Source of the DNA: Algiphilus sp965216485
Lineage (GTDB): Bacteria > Pseudomonadota > Gammaproteobacteria > Nevskiales > Nevskiaceae
Length of the DNA stretch: 64,000 bases
Reading direction: 5' to 3'
Assembly (NCBI RefSeq): GCF_965216485.1
Contig: NZ_OZ244162.1
Location: 2,046,001 to 2,110,000 of the forward strand
The notes under the pieces are model-generated. The model did no database searches and had not been told where the DNA came from. It saw only the letters and a list, made by a program, of their open reading frames with translations. A program made the position numbers and the translations under genes. Shown piece by piece: positions 53,297 to 61,747 of the stretch. Positions within the stretch are counted from its first letter, which is position 1. Each line of letters begins with the position of its first letter.

Positions 53297-54058
53297 TCAG
53301 CTCAGGAATCCACCATCGACGGCCAGTGTCGTGCCGGTGACGTAGCTCGCCGCGTCCGATGCGAGGTAGAGCACCGCCGGGGCGATTTCCTCCGGCTGGC
53401 CCACCCGTTTCATCGGGATATGCGAAAGAAAGCCGTCAAGCTGATCCTTGTTGTCAATGAGTGTCGACGCGAAGCGGGTCTGGGTCAGGCCCGGAAGCAC
53501 CGCGTTGACGCGTACGCCCCACGATGCACATTCCTTGCCAAAGGCCTGCGTCATGTTGATCACGGCCGCTTTGGTGATCGAATAGATGCCCTGCGCCTCC
53601 GCCGGCTTCACGCCGTTGATGCTGGCGATATTGACGATGGCGCCCCCACCGGTCTCGCGCATGCGTTTGGCGCAGCGCGCGGACAGATCGAAATAGCCGC
53701 GGATATTGACCTGCAGCGTCTTGTCGAGCATCCCCATGTCGGTATCGGCGATATGGCCGAAGTAGGGGTTGGTCGCGGCATTGTTGACCAGAATGCCGAT
53801 GGGGCCGGCCTGCGCCTCGACCTGCGCCACCAGCGTCTCCAGCGCCTCAGAGTCGCCCTGGTGGGCCGCAATGGCGGTGGCCTTGCCGCCAGCGTCGCGG
53901 ATCGAGGCGGCTACCTGATCACAGGCCTCCTGCTTGCGACTGGAAACAATGACATGGGCGCCATAGGTGGCCAGCAGGCGGGCGGTGGCCTCCCCGATAC
54001 CGCGGGATGAACCGGTGACGAGGGCAACGCGCCCGCTCAGGTCGAAGAGATCGCGCAT
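53297..54058 (-). CDS. SDR family oxidoreductase
   Basis: A 253-residue classical SDR with cofactor motif TGSSRGIG, NNAATN, the catalytic Ser in NIASINGV and Tyr-x3-Lys in YSITK, and the C-terminal VTGTTLAVDGG. The glycine-rich region followed by SSRK suggests NADP(H) use. The ATG at 54058 gives the normal short N-terminus; a start at 54130 overlaps the upstream gene. It lies 25 bases after the BASS gene and 31 before the phosphorylase gene. Substrate unknown. Confidence 0.92.
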   Translation of the reverse strand: MRDLFDLSGRVALVTGSSRGIGEATARLLATYGAHVIVSSRKQEACDQVAASIRDAGGKATAIAAHQGDSEALETLVAQVEAQAGPIGILVNNAATNPYFGHIADTDMGMLDKTLQVNIRGYFDLSARCAKRMRETGGGAIVNIASINGVKPAEAQGIYSITKAAVINMTQAFGKECASWGVRVNAVLPGLTQTRFASTLIDNKDQLDGFLSHIPMKRVGQPEEIAPAVLYLASDAASYVTGTTLAVDGGFLS

Positions 54059-54083
54059 GGCTACTCCGGTTGCGATGAATGAA

Positions 54084-54980
54084 TCAGCCGAATCTTGGCT
54101 GCGGTGGCAGTCGGCGCCGCGCCCAGGCAATCAGCACTGCACCGAAGGCGAACATGAGCAAGCCATAGACCGCCGATGGCACCGCCATCTCGGGCGAATC
54201 CAGCAGGATCAGCGTGATGAGCAGCCCGAGGGTGCCGTTCTTGATGCCAAGCTCCATGGCGCAGGCAACGGCATCGCGCAGTGGAATGCCGAGACGACGG
54301 CCGATCCAGAGCCCCAGACCGATGCCGACCACATTGAGCAGGGCAACGGCCAGACCCGCATCGCGGAACATGGGCAGCGCGTCGCCGCCCAGCCGCGCCA
54401 GGATCAGGGCGATGATCACCACCAGCACGAACAGTCCGAAGACACCCACGGCGCGCTCGAGCTTGGCGGCCAGAATCGGCCTCCAACGCCGAAAGGCCAT
54501 GCCGATGACCACCGGCAGAATGACGATGGCCAGCAGCGTACCCACCGTCCGCCCCACCGGCAGTGACAAGCGTTCGGCCGCAGACGTCACCCCGGTCTGT
54601 AGCGGGAAGAGGTCGAGTGCGGCGTTAATGATCACCGGGAGTGTGGCCACGGTGATCAGGCTGGCCACCACGGTAAGCACAATCGACAGCGCCACGTTGC
54701 CGCGCGCGAAGTAGGTGAAGATATTGGAGGTCGTGCCGCCGGGGCAGGCGGCAATGACAACCAGGCCCACTGCAAGGGCGGGATCCAGCTGAAGCACCCA
54801 GGCCAGGGCGAAAGCGAGGATTGGCATGCCGACAATCTGCGCCAGCGTGCCGAAGGCCGAGGCCTTGGGGTAGACGAACACATCCCGAAAATCGCGCAGG
54901 CCTAAGGTCAGGCCCATGCCCACCATGATGATGAACAGGGCAATCGGGAGCCCGATGTCGATCAACGAAGAGCCGGCCAT
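54084..54980 (-). CDS. Bile acid:sodium symporter (BASS) family transporter
   Basis: A 298-residue membrane protein with nine or ten hydrophobic segments. It carries the BASS hallmarks ACPGGTTSNIFTYFARGN, which in the family includes the sodium/substrate crossover site, and ELGIKNGTLGLL near the C-terminus. BASS proteins move bile acids, pantoate, 2-oxo acids and other organic anions with sodium; the substrate here is unknown. It is 12 bases downstream of the kinase-like gene, so the two are probably co-transcribed. Confidence 0.9.
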   Translation of the reverse strand: MAGSSLIDIGLPIALFIIMVGMGLTLGLRDFRDVFVYPKASAFGTLAQIVGMPILAFALAWVLQLDPALAVGLVVIAACPGGTTSNIFTYFARGNVALSIVLTVVASLITVATLPVIINAALDLFPLQTGVTSAAERLSLPVGRTVGTLLAIVILPVVIGMAFRRWRPILAAKLERAVGVFGLFVLVVIIALILARLGGDALPMFRDAGLAVALLNVVGIGLGLWIGRRLGIPLRDAVACAMELGIKNGTLGLLITLILLDSPEMAVPSAVYGLLMFAFGAVLIAWARRRLPPQPRFG

Positions 54981-54992
54981 GGAGTGTGTCGT

Positions 54993-56078
54993 CTAGCGTG
55001 CGGGCAGGCCGGCGGTGGCGCGAGCGCGCCGTACCAGCACATGCACCATGGGGCCAAAGGGCTTGTAGCGCGGATTACTGGTCTGTCCCATGGCATAGCG
55101 GTAGTAGATCTGTTGCGCGATCACGGCAAGCCGGAACAGGCCGAAGGCCAGATAGAAGGCGGGGTTGCCGATTTCGATGCCGGTCTGCTCCTGGTACCAC
55201 GCGGTGACGTCCTCGCGTCGCAGCATGCCGGGCAGGTTGGAAGGCTGCATGCGGATCGCCTCAAGCTCCGGATCGTCGTCATCGTGCACCCAATAGGCCA
55301 GCGCGCAGCCCAGATCCATCAAGGGGTCGCCGACAGTGCACATCTCCCAATCGAGCACGCCGATGATGCGGAGGTCGGCATCAGGTGACAGCACCACATT
55401 GTCAAAACGGTAGTCGTTGTGGATCAGACTGGCGCGTCCATCTTCCGGGATCTGGTGCGCCGCCAGCCACTCCATCACGTCCTGCGCTTCCGGAGCGTCT
55501 TCGGTACGGGCCTTTTGGTAGCGACCGTTCCAGCCTTCGATCTGGCGTTGCACGTAGCCTTCCGGTCGGCCGAGATCGACCAATCCACAGGCGGCAGGAG
55601 AGAGCTGGTGGAGGTCGATCAGCCGCTGCCAGAAGTCGCGGCAGAGACTGCCAGCGCGGTCCGGCGTCAGGGAAAGCCCCTGCGGCAGATCGCGGCGCAG
55701 AATGATGCCTTCCAGCTTCTCCATGACATAGAAGGGGGCACCAATGACGGATTCGTCCTCGCAGTGGACGAGCGGCCGGGGCACGGGATAGTGGCCGTGC
55801 AGCCCCGACATGACGCGGTATTCGCGACCCATGTCGTGCCCGGACTTGGGGCGTGTGCCGGAAGGCGGGCGACGCAGGATGAGCGTGCGCTCCCCAAAGG
55901 AGAGGGCATAGGTCAGGTTGCTGGCGCCGCCGGGATACTGGGCGACCGTCGGGGTGTCGCTCGGCAGATCAGGAATGTGGTCGCGCAGCCAGGGCAGCAA
56001 CACGTCGAGATCGAGCTGATTCTCTTCGCGCACCGTGCCGGGTTGATCCAGCAGTGCGCTATCCGATGTGGACGCCAT
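54993..56078 (-). CDS. Phosphotransferase family protein, APH fold, ACAD10/11 N-terminal-like
   Basis: A 361-residue aminoglycoside-phosphotransferase-fold protein. It has a nucleotide loop region (YPGGASNLTYAL), the catalytic loop HNDYRFDNVVLSP and the DFG-like metal site GVLDWEMCTVGDPLMDLG. This pattern belongs to the ACAD10/ACAD11/LvaA branch; LvaA and ACAD10/11 are known to phosphorylate 4-hydroxyacyl-CoAs, so an acyl-CoA substrate is plausible but not shown. No LvaB or acyl-CoA dehydrogenase is adjacent. GGGAG precedes the ATG at 56078; a longer start at 56207 is rejected. It leads the BASS-SDR-phosphorylase run. Confidence 0.88.
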   Translation of the reverse strand: MASTSDSALLDQPGTVREENQLDLDVLLPWLRDHIPDLPSDTPTVAQYPGGASNLTYALSFGERTLILRRPPSGTRPKSGHDMGREYRVMSGLHGHYPVPRPLVHCEDESVIGAPFYVMEKLEGIILRRDLPQGLSLTPDRAGSLCRDFWQRLIDLHQLSPAACGLVDLGRPEGYVQRQIEGWNGRYQKARTEDAPEAQDVMEWLAAHQIPEDGRASLIHNDYRFDNVVLSPDADLRIIGVLDWEMCTVGDPLMDLGCALAYWVHDDDDPELEAIRMQPSNLPGMLRREDVTAWYQEQTGIEIGNPAFYLAFGLFRLAVIAQQIYYRYAMGQTSNPRYKPFGPMVHVLVRRARATAGLPAR

Positions 56079-56160
56079 CAGAGACTCCCTTGGAGCAGTG
56101 TTCGGGCTTCGCCAGAGCGAAGAGCGCATGCGGACCTGCGGGCCCGCAACGGACGACTGC

Positions 56161-56343
56161 CTAGTCGGTGCTGGGTGGCACGCCTTCCTGTGAAAACTCG
56201 GAGGCAATGCGTTCTTGCTGCGTCGGTGGCGGCGCGGTCTCCTTGTTCTGGTTCATCACCGTTTCGATACCGAATTTGACGGCGACGGCACCGACAGCGA
56301 TGCAGGCAACCACCGTAACCGAGCGAACCAGTGTCTGGATCAT
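56161..56343 (-). CDS. Small single-pass membrane protein, unknown function
   Basis: A 60-residue protein starting MIQTLVRSVTVVACIAVGA, with one hydrophobic segment (about 6-26) and a polar Pro/Gln/Glu-rich tail ending QEGVPPSTD. GAGGAG lies at good spacing before the ATG at 56343, which supports real translation. It is 82 bases upstream of the kinase-like gene on the same strand and divergent from ribA. No family recognised. Confidence 0.6.
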   Translation of the reverse strand: MIQTLVRSVTVVACIAVGAVAVKFGIETVMNQNKETAPPPTQQERIASEFSQEGVPPSTD

Positions 56344-56490
56344 GCAGTCTCCTCTCAAGCTTGCTTATACATGGGCAAATCAGGCGCCGTGGCGTGGAAA
56401 GCACCAGATGGCACGCGCAGCGATAATAACGCGCTTGGACCATCGCGCACCGGGGTCCACCATACCGATACTCAGAGAGACACTCCAACG

Positions 56491-57129
56491 TTGAGCGATC
56501 CATCCAGTCCGCATTCCGCGCCGGCCACCGGCGAGCAGAGGCCGCGCGCGCGCTCGCTGCTCCCGACCCCTTTCGCGACCTTCACTTTGTCCGTGTACGA
56601 GGATGGCGAGGGCAAGGAGCACTTGGCCGTCACCCTGGGGAACCTGTCTCCCGAAGCCGGCGAGGCAGCCCCCCTGTTGCGGATTCATTCGGAATGCTTA
56701 ACGGGTGACGCCCTGTTTTCGCTGCGCTGCGACTGTGGTTTCCAGCTAGAACATGCCCTGCAACGCATCGCAGTAGAAGGGCGCGGTGCCTTGCTGTATC
56801 TGCGCCAGGAAGGTCGCGGCATTGGCTTGGCCAACAAGATCCGTGCCTACGCGCTGCAGGATCAGGGACATGACACGGTGGAGGCCAATGTCCGCCTTGG
56901 CTTTCCACCGGATGCCCGCAGCTACGGGATTGCGCTCGCCATCCTCGACGACCTGGGCCTGCGGTCTGCGCGGCTGATGACCAACAACCCGCGTAAGATC
57001 CAGGCCCTTGAAGAGGCGGGCATCACCGTCACCGAGAGAGTATCCATTGAATGCGGCAGGAATCCCCACAACGAAAACTATCTGGCCACGAAGGCGGGGA
57101 GACTCGGCCATCTGATGCAGCCGGAGTAG
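56491..57129 (+). CDS. ribA: GTP cyclohydrolase II
   Basis: First step of riboflavin synthesis from GTP. Family signatures are HSECLTGDALFSLRCDCG (zinc cysteines), LRQEGRGIGLANKIRAY (catalytic and GTP-binding), TNNPRKI, and GRNPHNENYL near the end. No DHBP synthase domain is fused, so this is a stand-alone RibA. The start is unclear: a TTG at 56491 gives 212 residues, near the E. coli 196; in-frame upstream codons give an atypical extension that overlaps the divergent small gene. The UbiB-like gene follows after 2 bases. Confidence 0.88.
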   Translation: MSDPSSPHSAPATGEQRPRARSLLPTPFATFTLSVYEDGEGKEHLAVTLGNLSPEAGEAAPLLRIHSECLTGDALFSLRCDCGFQLEHALQRIAVEGRGALLYLRQEGRGIGLANKIRAYALQDQGHDTVEANVRLGFPPDARSYGIALAILDDLGLRSARLMTNNPRKIQALEEAGITVTERVSIECGRNPHNENYLATKAGRLGHLMQPE

Positions 57130-57131
57130 CG

Positions 57132-59150
57132 GTGACCGAGAAGCGGCAGAACCCACCCAGCAAGCGCCCGGGCGGTATCGCGATCCTGGGGGAACTGGGT
57201 TCGTTGACGGTACAGACCTACCGGCTGTCACGCGCCTTCAGTCCGCTCGTGCGACTGCTGGCGCACGAACACGACATTACCCGCGATGAATTGACCGCGG
57301 CCGTTGATACGGTCTTCGAGGGGCTGTACGCGCATCCCGCAACGCGCTCCATCGAGCGGATCACGGATTATCTGCGCGCCCGGAAGATGATTCCGGATGA
57401 GCAGTCCACCGAGGATCTGATCCGTTTCGTGGTGGATCAGATGCTGCAGCGCTCGCCGGTGCCGGTGCCGCAGGCGCTGGTGGACGAGTTCTGGCAGTTC
57501 TTCGAGGAATTGTTCTCGTCGGAAGAGATCAAGGGTCTCGGCGAGATGACCCTCGACATGGTGCGGTTGGTCATTGCCACCTACGAGCCACTGCTCACCG
57601 AGGTGGTCAACATCCTCAAGGCCGGGCGCCGCTTTAACCAGTGGCAGCTGCAGGAACTGCTGCGCCGGGCACAGACCGTGCGCGGCGATATCACTATCGT
57701 GCGGCGCCAGTTGCGCGCGCTGCGCTGGGTGCGCCCCTTCTTCCAGGCCGATCCGCGCGATTTTCGCCAGCAGGCACAGATCGTCGCCAACATGGTGCGC
57801 GAATTCGGCCCCTTCTTCATCAAGATGGCGCAGGTCGCGGCAGCCAACGCCGATTTCCTGCCCAACGAGATTGCGCACGAACTGCAGGTCTTCCACGAGG
57901 ATGTGCCCCCGATGAGCGCCCAGGAAGTCGAGCAGGCCTTCCTGGAATGCTTCGGCAAGCACCCCTCGGATCTCTACATGGGCTTTGACGCCGAAAAGCC
58001 ACTGCGTTCCGGTTCCATCGGCTCCGTCTATCTGGCCAAAAAGCCCTTCGTGGAGAACGGGGTCGAGGTGCTACGGCCCATCATCGTCAAGGTGGGCCGG
58101 CACAACATCGACCGGGAATTTGCCATTGGCAAGCTGGTCATCGGTCTGGCCATCATTTCCAGCCAGTACTGGGCCCCACATTCCAAGCTCGCGCCGTTCC
58201 TGCGCGCGCTGCAGGAACAGGTCGATGAATTCGTCGCGGGCTTTCTGCAGGAGCTCGATTTCGAGGACGAGGCACAGAATCAACTGCGCTTCTACGACCG
58301 GGCCCAGAGCAGCAGCGTCTGGCGCGTGCCGGCGCTCTATGGCAGCTCACGCCGCATTCTGGAGATGGAGTTCCTGGCTGATGGCGAGAGCCTGATGCGG
58401 GCCTTGCGCCGGCAGACCCCTGCGGCACGCCGTCGTTTCCGCGCCCAGGTGGCCGAGCGCCTGCTCTACACCATCCTGCATCACGCCATGGTGTACCGCG
58501 AGATGCACGGGGACCTGCATCCGGGCAACATCATGATCGGCTCGGACAATGCGCTCTACCTGATCGACTGGGGCAATACCGTGCCGCTCGACGGCAAATG
58601 GGATGCGGTGTGGGATTACGTTTCCGGCGCCTGCCTGGCGGACGTCGACCTGCTCACCGATACGTTGATCCGGATCAGCACCGCACCCGAGGCCAATGCC
58701 AAACGGCGCCAAGAAATCCGCTCTTTGCTGGCCGAAACTCTAGCCAAACGCGACATCAAACCACTGTCGACGCGCAATCTCGTCAGCGAGCTGCGCCGCG
58801 GTGGGTACGACGGTCTGCGTCGCCGCGGTCAGGCCATCCTGCACCTGATGTCGAATACCCAACACCTGGGCCTGGTGGTGCGCAGCGACTACACCCATCT
58901 GTCGCGCGCGCTCATGGCGGCGGCGGGCAGCTTTGGCTCGCTCTACGAAGGGGTTCCCAAACGGACGCTGGTGCGGGACCTGCTCAGCGGCGTGCTGCGT
59001 CTGCCCTTGCTGTACTCGCGCGATCGCATCCGCAACGAGGTCATTGATCTGCGCCGCCGGCTCGCCTTCCAGCCTGCGGCCCGTCCAGCCGCGTTGCCGG
59101 CGCCGGAGCGGAGACCCGACCCCGGTCCTCGGCTGCCAGGAGCGCGCTGA
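57132..59150 (+). CDS. ABC1/AarF/UbiB-family atypical kinase with non-canonical motifs
   Basis: A 672-residue ABC1-family protein, longer than UbiB (546). N-terminal residues 1-200 are helical and unrecognised. The kinase-like core departs from UbiB: KxGQ reads KMAQ (231-234); the A-rich loop reads RSGSIGSVY (292-300), closer to a protein-kinase Gly-rich loop; and DFG reads DWG (479-481). Lys320 (IVKVG), the ELD motif and HGDLHPGN (459-466) are kept. Canonical members support ubiquinone synthesis; this one sits between ribA and pyrD, not with ubiE-ubiJ. The GTG at 57132 is 2 bases after ribA; the stop overlaps pyrD by one base. Confidence 0.82.
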   Translation: MTEKRQNPPSKRPGGIAILGELGSLTVQTYRLSRAFSPLVRLLAHEHDITRDELTAAVDTVFEGLYAHPATRSIERITDYLRARKMIPDEQSTEDLIRFVVDQMLQRSPVPVPQALVDEFWQFFEELFSSEEIKGLGEMTLDMVRLVIATYEPLLTEVVNILKAGRRFNQWQLQELLRRAQTVRGDITIVRRQLRALRWVRPFFQADPRDFRQQAQIVANMVREFGPFFIKMAQVAAANADFLPNEIAHELQVFHEDVPPMSAQEVEQAFLECFGKHPSDLYMGFDAEKPLRSGSIGSVYLAKKPFVENGVEVLRPIIVKVGRHNIDREFAIGKLVIGLAIISSQYWAPHSKLAPFLRALQEQVDEFVAGFLQELDFEDEAQNQLRFYDRAQSSSVWRVPALYGSSRRILEMEFLADGESLMRALRRQTPAARRRFRAQVAERLLYTILHHAMVYREMHGDLHPGNIMIGSDNALYLIDWGNTVPLDGKWDAVWDYVSGACLADVDLLTDTLIRISTAPEANAKRRQEIRSLLAETLAKRDIKPLSTRNLVSELRRGGYDGLRRRGQAILHLMSNTQHLGLVVRSDYTHLSRALMAAAGSFGSLYEGVPKRTLVRDLLSGVLRLPLLYSRDRIRNEVIDLRRRLAFQPAARPAALPAPERRPDPGPRLPGAR

Positions 59151-60160
59151 TGTTCCGTGCTGCGCGCCCCTTCATCTTCCGCCTCGACGCCGAGCGGGCA
59201 CACTGGTTGACCGTGCATGCGCTGGCGAACGCGCCGTGGGCCGCGGGTTGGGCGGCCGACCCGGTGGATGATCCCGTCACCCTCATGGGGCTTCGCTTTC
59301 GCAATCGGGTCGGCCTCGCCGCCGGTATGGACAAGGACGGTATTGCCCTCGAGGGGTGGCAGCGTCTTGGTTTCGGCTTCGCCGAGATCGGCACCGTCAC
59401 GCCGCGCGCCCAGCCCGGCAATCCTAAACCGCGCATTTTCCGGGACGTCGGCAGCGAGGCCATCATCAATCGGCTCGGATTCAACAACGGAGGCGTTGAC
59501 GCCTGCGTGCAGCGGGTGGCGCGACATCGTGCCAAGGGCATGCTGGTCGGCATCAATATCGGGCGTAACAAGGACACATCGCCAGAACAGGCCGTGGATG
59601 ACTACCGCTACGGCTTCGAAGCGGTCTATCCGGTCGCCGATTACATCACGATCAATATCTCGTCGCCCAATACGCCCGGTCTGCGCGACCTGCAGGCAGA
59701 GGCGGCGCTGGACGGTTTGCTTGGCGCCCTGGCGGACACCCGCGCGCGTCTGGCCGATGCGAAGTCCGTACACCGTCCGGTGCTGCTCAAGATCGCCCCG
59801 GATCTGGATGACGCCGGCATTCGATCGGCCGCCGCCATCGCGCTCAAGCACGGCATCGACGGATTCATCGCCACCAATACCACCATTGCTCGTCCACCGG
59901 GGCTGTCGGCAAAGGTCTCCGGCGAAGCGGGTGGACTGTCCGGGCCGCCCTTGGCGGAAAAGGCGCGTCACGTACTGCGCACGCTACGGGCCGAGTGTGG
60001 CACCTCCGTACCGCTGATTGGGGTGGGCGGGATCGATAGCCCGGAGGCCGCAAAGGCGCGCATTGCCGATGGTGCGGATCTCCTTCAGCTCTACACCGGC
60101 CTGGTCTATCACGGCCCTGGTCTGGTCTCGCGCCTGGCGCGCGCGGTGTCCACAAGCTAG
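59150..60160 (+). CDS. pyrD: Dihydroorotate dehydrogenase (quinone), class 2
   Basis: Oxidises dihydroorotate to orotate and passes electrons to quinone at the inner membrane. The 336 residues include the N-terminal helices of class 2 enzymes (MFRAARPFIFRLDAERAH), AAGMDKDG, RLGFNN, the catalytic Ser in NISSPNTPGLR, and FMN-binding GVGGI and YTGLVY. The ATG shares one base with the stop of the ABC1 kinase gene. Confidence 0.97.
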   Translation: MFRAARPFIFRLDAERAHWLTVHALANAPWAAGWAADPVDDPVTLMGLRFRNRVGLAAGMDKDGIALEGWQRLGFGFAEIGTVTPRAQPGNPKPRIFRDVGSEAIINRLGFNNGGVDACVQRVARHRAKGMLVGINIGRNKDTSPEQAVDDYRYGFEAVYPVADYITINISSPNTPGLRDLQAEAALDGLLGALADTRARLADAKSVHRPVLLKIAPDLDDAGIRSAAAIALKHGIDGFIATNTTIARPPGLSAKVSGEAGGLSGPPLAEKARHVLRTLRAECGTSVPLIGVGGIDSPEAAKARIADGADLLQLYTGLVYHGPGLVSRLARAVSTS

Positions 60161-60224
60161 ACGACAGGGTGGCGGTGCGTGGGCAGACGTTGCACAATGC
60201 AGACATAACGCAGGGAGAGCCACC

Positions 60225-61439
60225 ATGTACCGAACTTTTCAGTGGGCGACTGCGGTCGCGCTGAGCACAGCAGTGTGCGCAGCCGCTGCCGCCAATACCA
60301 ACGATTCCGATATGCCCTACGTGCAGGGCCTCGGCACTTTCACCATTGTCGATAACGACCGCACCTGGGACGACGATTTCGGCTTCCAGGTCGGCTTCGG
60401 CCTGCCGCTGGAGTGGGAGAACACCGCGCTGGAACTGTCCATCTTCAGCGGCCGTTTCGAACGCGACATCGACGGCGACGATGACTATCACGCCGGCATC
60501 ACCCTGGACCTGGTGCGCGACTTTGGCGGCATCAGCTTCCTGTCCCGCTCCGACATCGTGCCCTTCGCGCTGGCAGGCGTTGGCGCGGTGCGTGATGACG
60601 TGCAAGGGGACCACGACGTGCGCCCGATGGCGAACATCGGGGCAGGTGCCCGTATGGGGCTGCCGTGGCTGGGAATGGATCTGCGCTCGGAATTTCGCGT
60701 GATCGGTCAGCACGAGTCGCTGTCCGCGCCGGGCGAGGACTGGCTGATTGATTACCGTTTCCTGGTCGGTCTGCAACTGCCGTTGACCCCGTTCTTCGCC
60801 GCGCCTTCCGATCCGCCGGCCGGCCCCTTGCCGGACGAAGAGGAATGTGAAGTTGCGGTGGTGGATCCGGTCACCGGGCGCACGGACTGTCGCGCGGACT
60901 CCGACGACGACGGCGTCGACGACACGCGGGACGCCTGTCCAAGCACGGCAGCCGGTGTCACCGTGGATGAAGAGGGTTGCCCGCTAATGGCCGACTCGGG
61001 CCAGGACAGCGACAGCGACGGCGTCATGGATGCCAGTGATGCCTGTCCGGACACCTATCCCGGTGTGACGGTGAATACCGACGGGTGTGCGGAACCGCAG
61101 CCGCTGGTGATTCCGAAGCTGACCTTTGAGTTCGACACTGCGCGCCTGACGCCGGATGCCCGTATGGTGGTCGACGACATCACGCTCATGCTTCAGGGGC
61201 AGCCCGAACTGACTGTCGAGATCATCGGTCATACCGATTCGCGAGGCCCCGACGCCTACAATCAGAAGCTCTCGGAAGAGCGTGCCATCGCGGTGCGGGA
61301 CCGTCTCGTCGCACAGGGAATCGATGATACCCGTCTGAGCCTGACCGGCCGCGGTGAAAGTCAGCCGGTGGCAAGCAACGACACCGAGCAGGGCCGCGCA
61401 GCGAACCGGCGTGTAGCCTTCTGGCTGTATATCGACTGA
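60225..61439 (+). CDS. OmpA family outer-membrane protein with thrombospondin type 3 repeats
   Basis: A 404-residue exported protein: signal peptide (about 1-23), an N-terminal beta-barrel-like domain (about 28-195), two Asp-rich calcium-binding TSP3 repeats (about 223-285; DSDDDGVDDTRDACP and DSDSDGVMDASDACP), and a C-terminal OmpA peptidoglycan-binding domain (EIIGHTDSRGPDAYNQKLSE). GGGAG precedes the ATG at 60225. This resembles OprF-type porins. It has its own terminator and is probably monocistronic. Confidence 0.9.
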   Translation: MYRTFQWATAVALSTAVCAAAAANTNDSDMPYVQGLGTFTIVDNDRTWDDDFGFQVGFGLPLEWENTALELSIFSGRFERDIDGDDDYHAGITLDLVRDFGGISFLSRSDIVPFALAGVGAVRDDVQGDHDVRPMANIGAGARMGLPWLGMDLRSEFRVIGQHESLSAPGEDWLIDYRFLVGLQLPLTPFFAAPSDPPAGPLPDEEECEVAVVDPVTGRTDCRADSDDDGVDDTRDACPSTAAGVTVDEEGCPLMADSGQDSDSDGVMDASDACPDTYPGVTVNTDGCAEPQPLVIPKLTFEFDTARLTPDARMVVDDITLMLQGQPELTVEIIGHTDSRGPDAYNQKLSEERAIAVRDRLVAQGIDDTRLSLTGRGESQPVASNDTEQGRAANRRVAFWLYID

Positions 61440-61466
61440 GCGTCTCGACTTAAAGACACGCAGTGA

Positions 61467-61497
61467 ACGGGGCGGCCATGGTCGCCCCGTCCGTTTT
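61467..61497 (+). terminator. Rho-independent terminator after the OmpA-family gene
   Basis: A perfect 8-bp G+C-rich stem (61467-61474 with 61483-61490) with an 8-base loop is followed by CCGTTTTA, 28 bases after the stop codon. Confidence 0.8.
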
Positions 61498-61501
61498 ATA
61501 A

Positions 61502-61747
61502 ATGAGAATGACCAAAACATCATCGGGGGTTTCACCCCGACTTGCAGACCCGCCTTCGCCCTGTATTGGCGTATGTGCACTGGATGGCCCTGAGGGCCTC
61601 TGTGTTGGGTGCTTGCGCACTGGCAATGAGATTGCCGAGTGGCCGACAGCCACGCCGGAGCGTCGCCGCGCCATCCTGGCGGAGACCGAACGCCGAAATC
61701 CGCGTCAGACGGCGCCCAAGTCGCGGGGAGACAGCGCCAATGGTTGA
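61502..61747 (+). CDS. DUF1289 domain-containing protein
   Basis: An 81-residue protein with the DUF1289 cysteine pattern SPCIGVCALDGPEGLCVGC followed by EIAEWPTATPERRRAIL. The four cysteines suggest a small metal-binding site; function is unknown. It may start at the ATG at 61502 or 61508. The stop overlaps the thioesterase start by 8 bases. Confidence 0.85.
   Translation: MRMTKTSSGVSPRLADPPSPCIGVCALDGPEGLCVGCLRTGNEIAEWPTATPERRRAILAETERRNPRQTAPKSRGDSANG

Noticed and set aside
52282..53340. Plus-strand open frame of 352 codons opposite the GH13 gene
   Set aside because: Shadow of the phosphorylase, whose catalytic residues are all present on the minus strand.
56215..56490. N-terminal extension of ribA upstream of the TTG at 56491
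   Set aside because: The extension overlaps the divergent small gene, has no RibA-like sequence and would make the protein far longer than the family.
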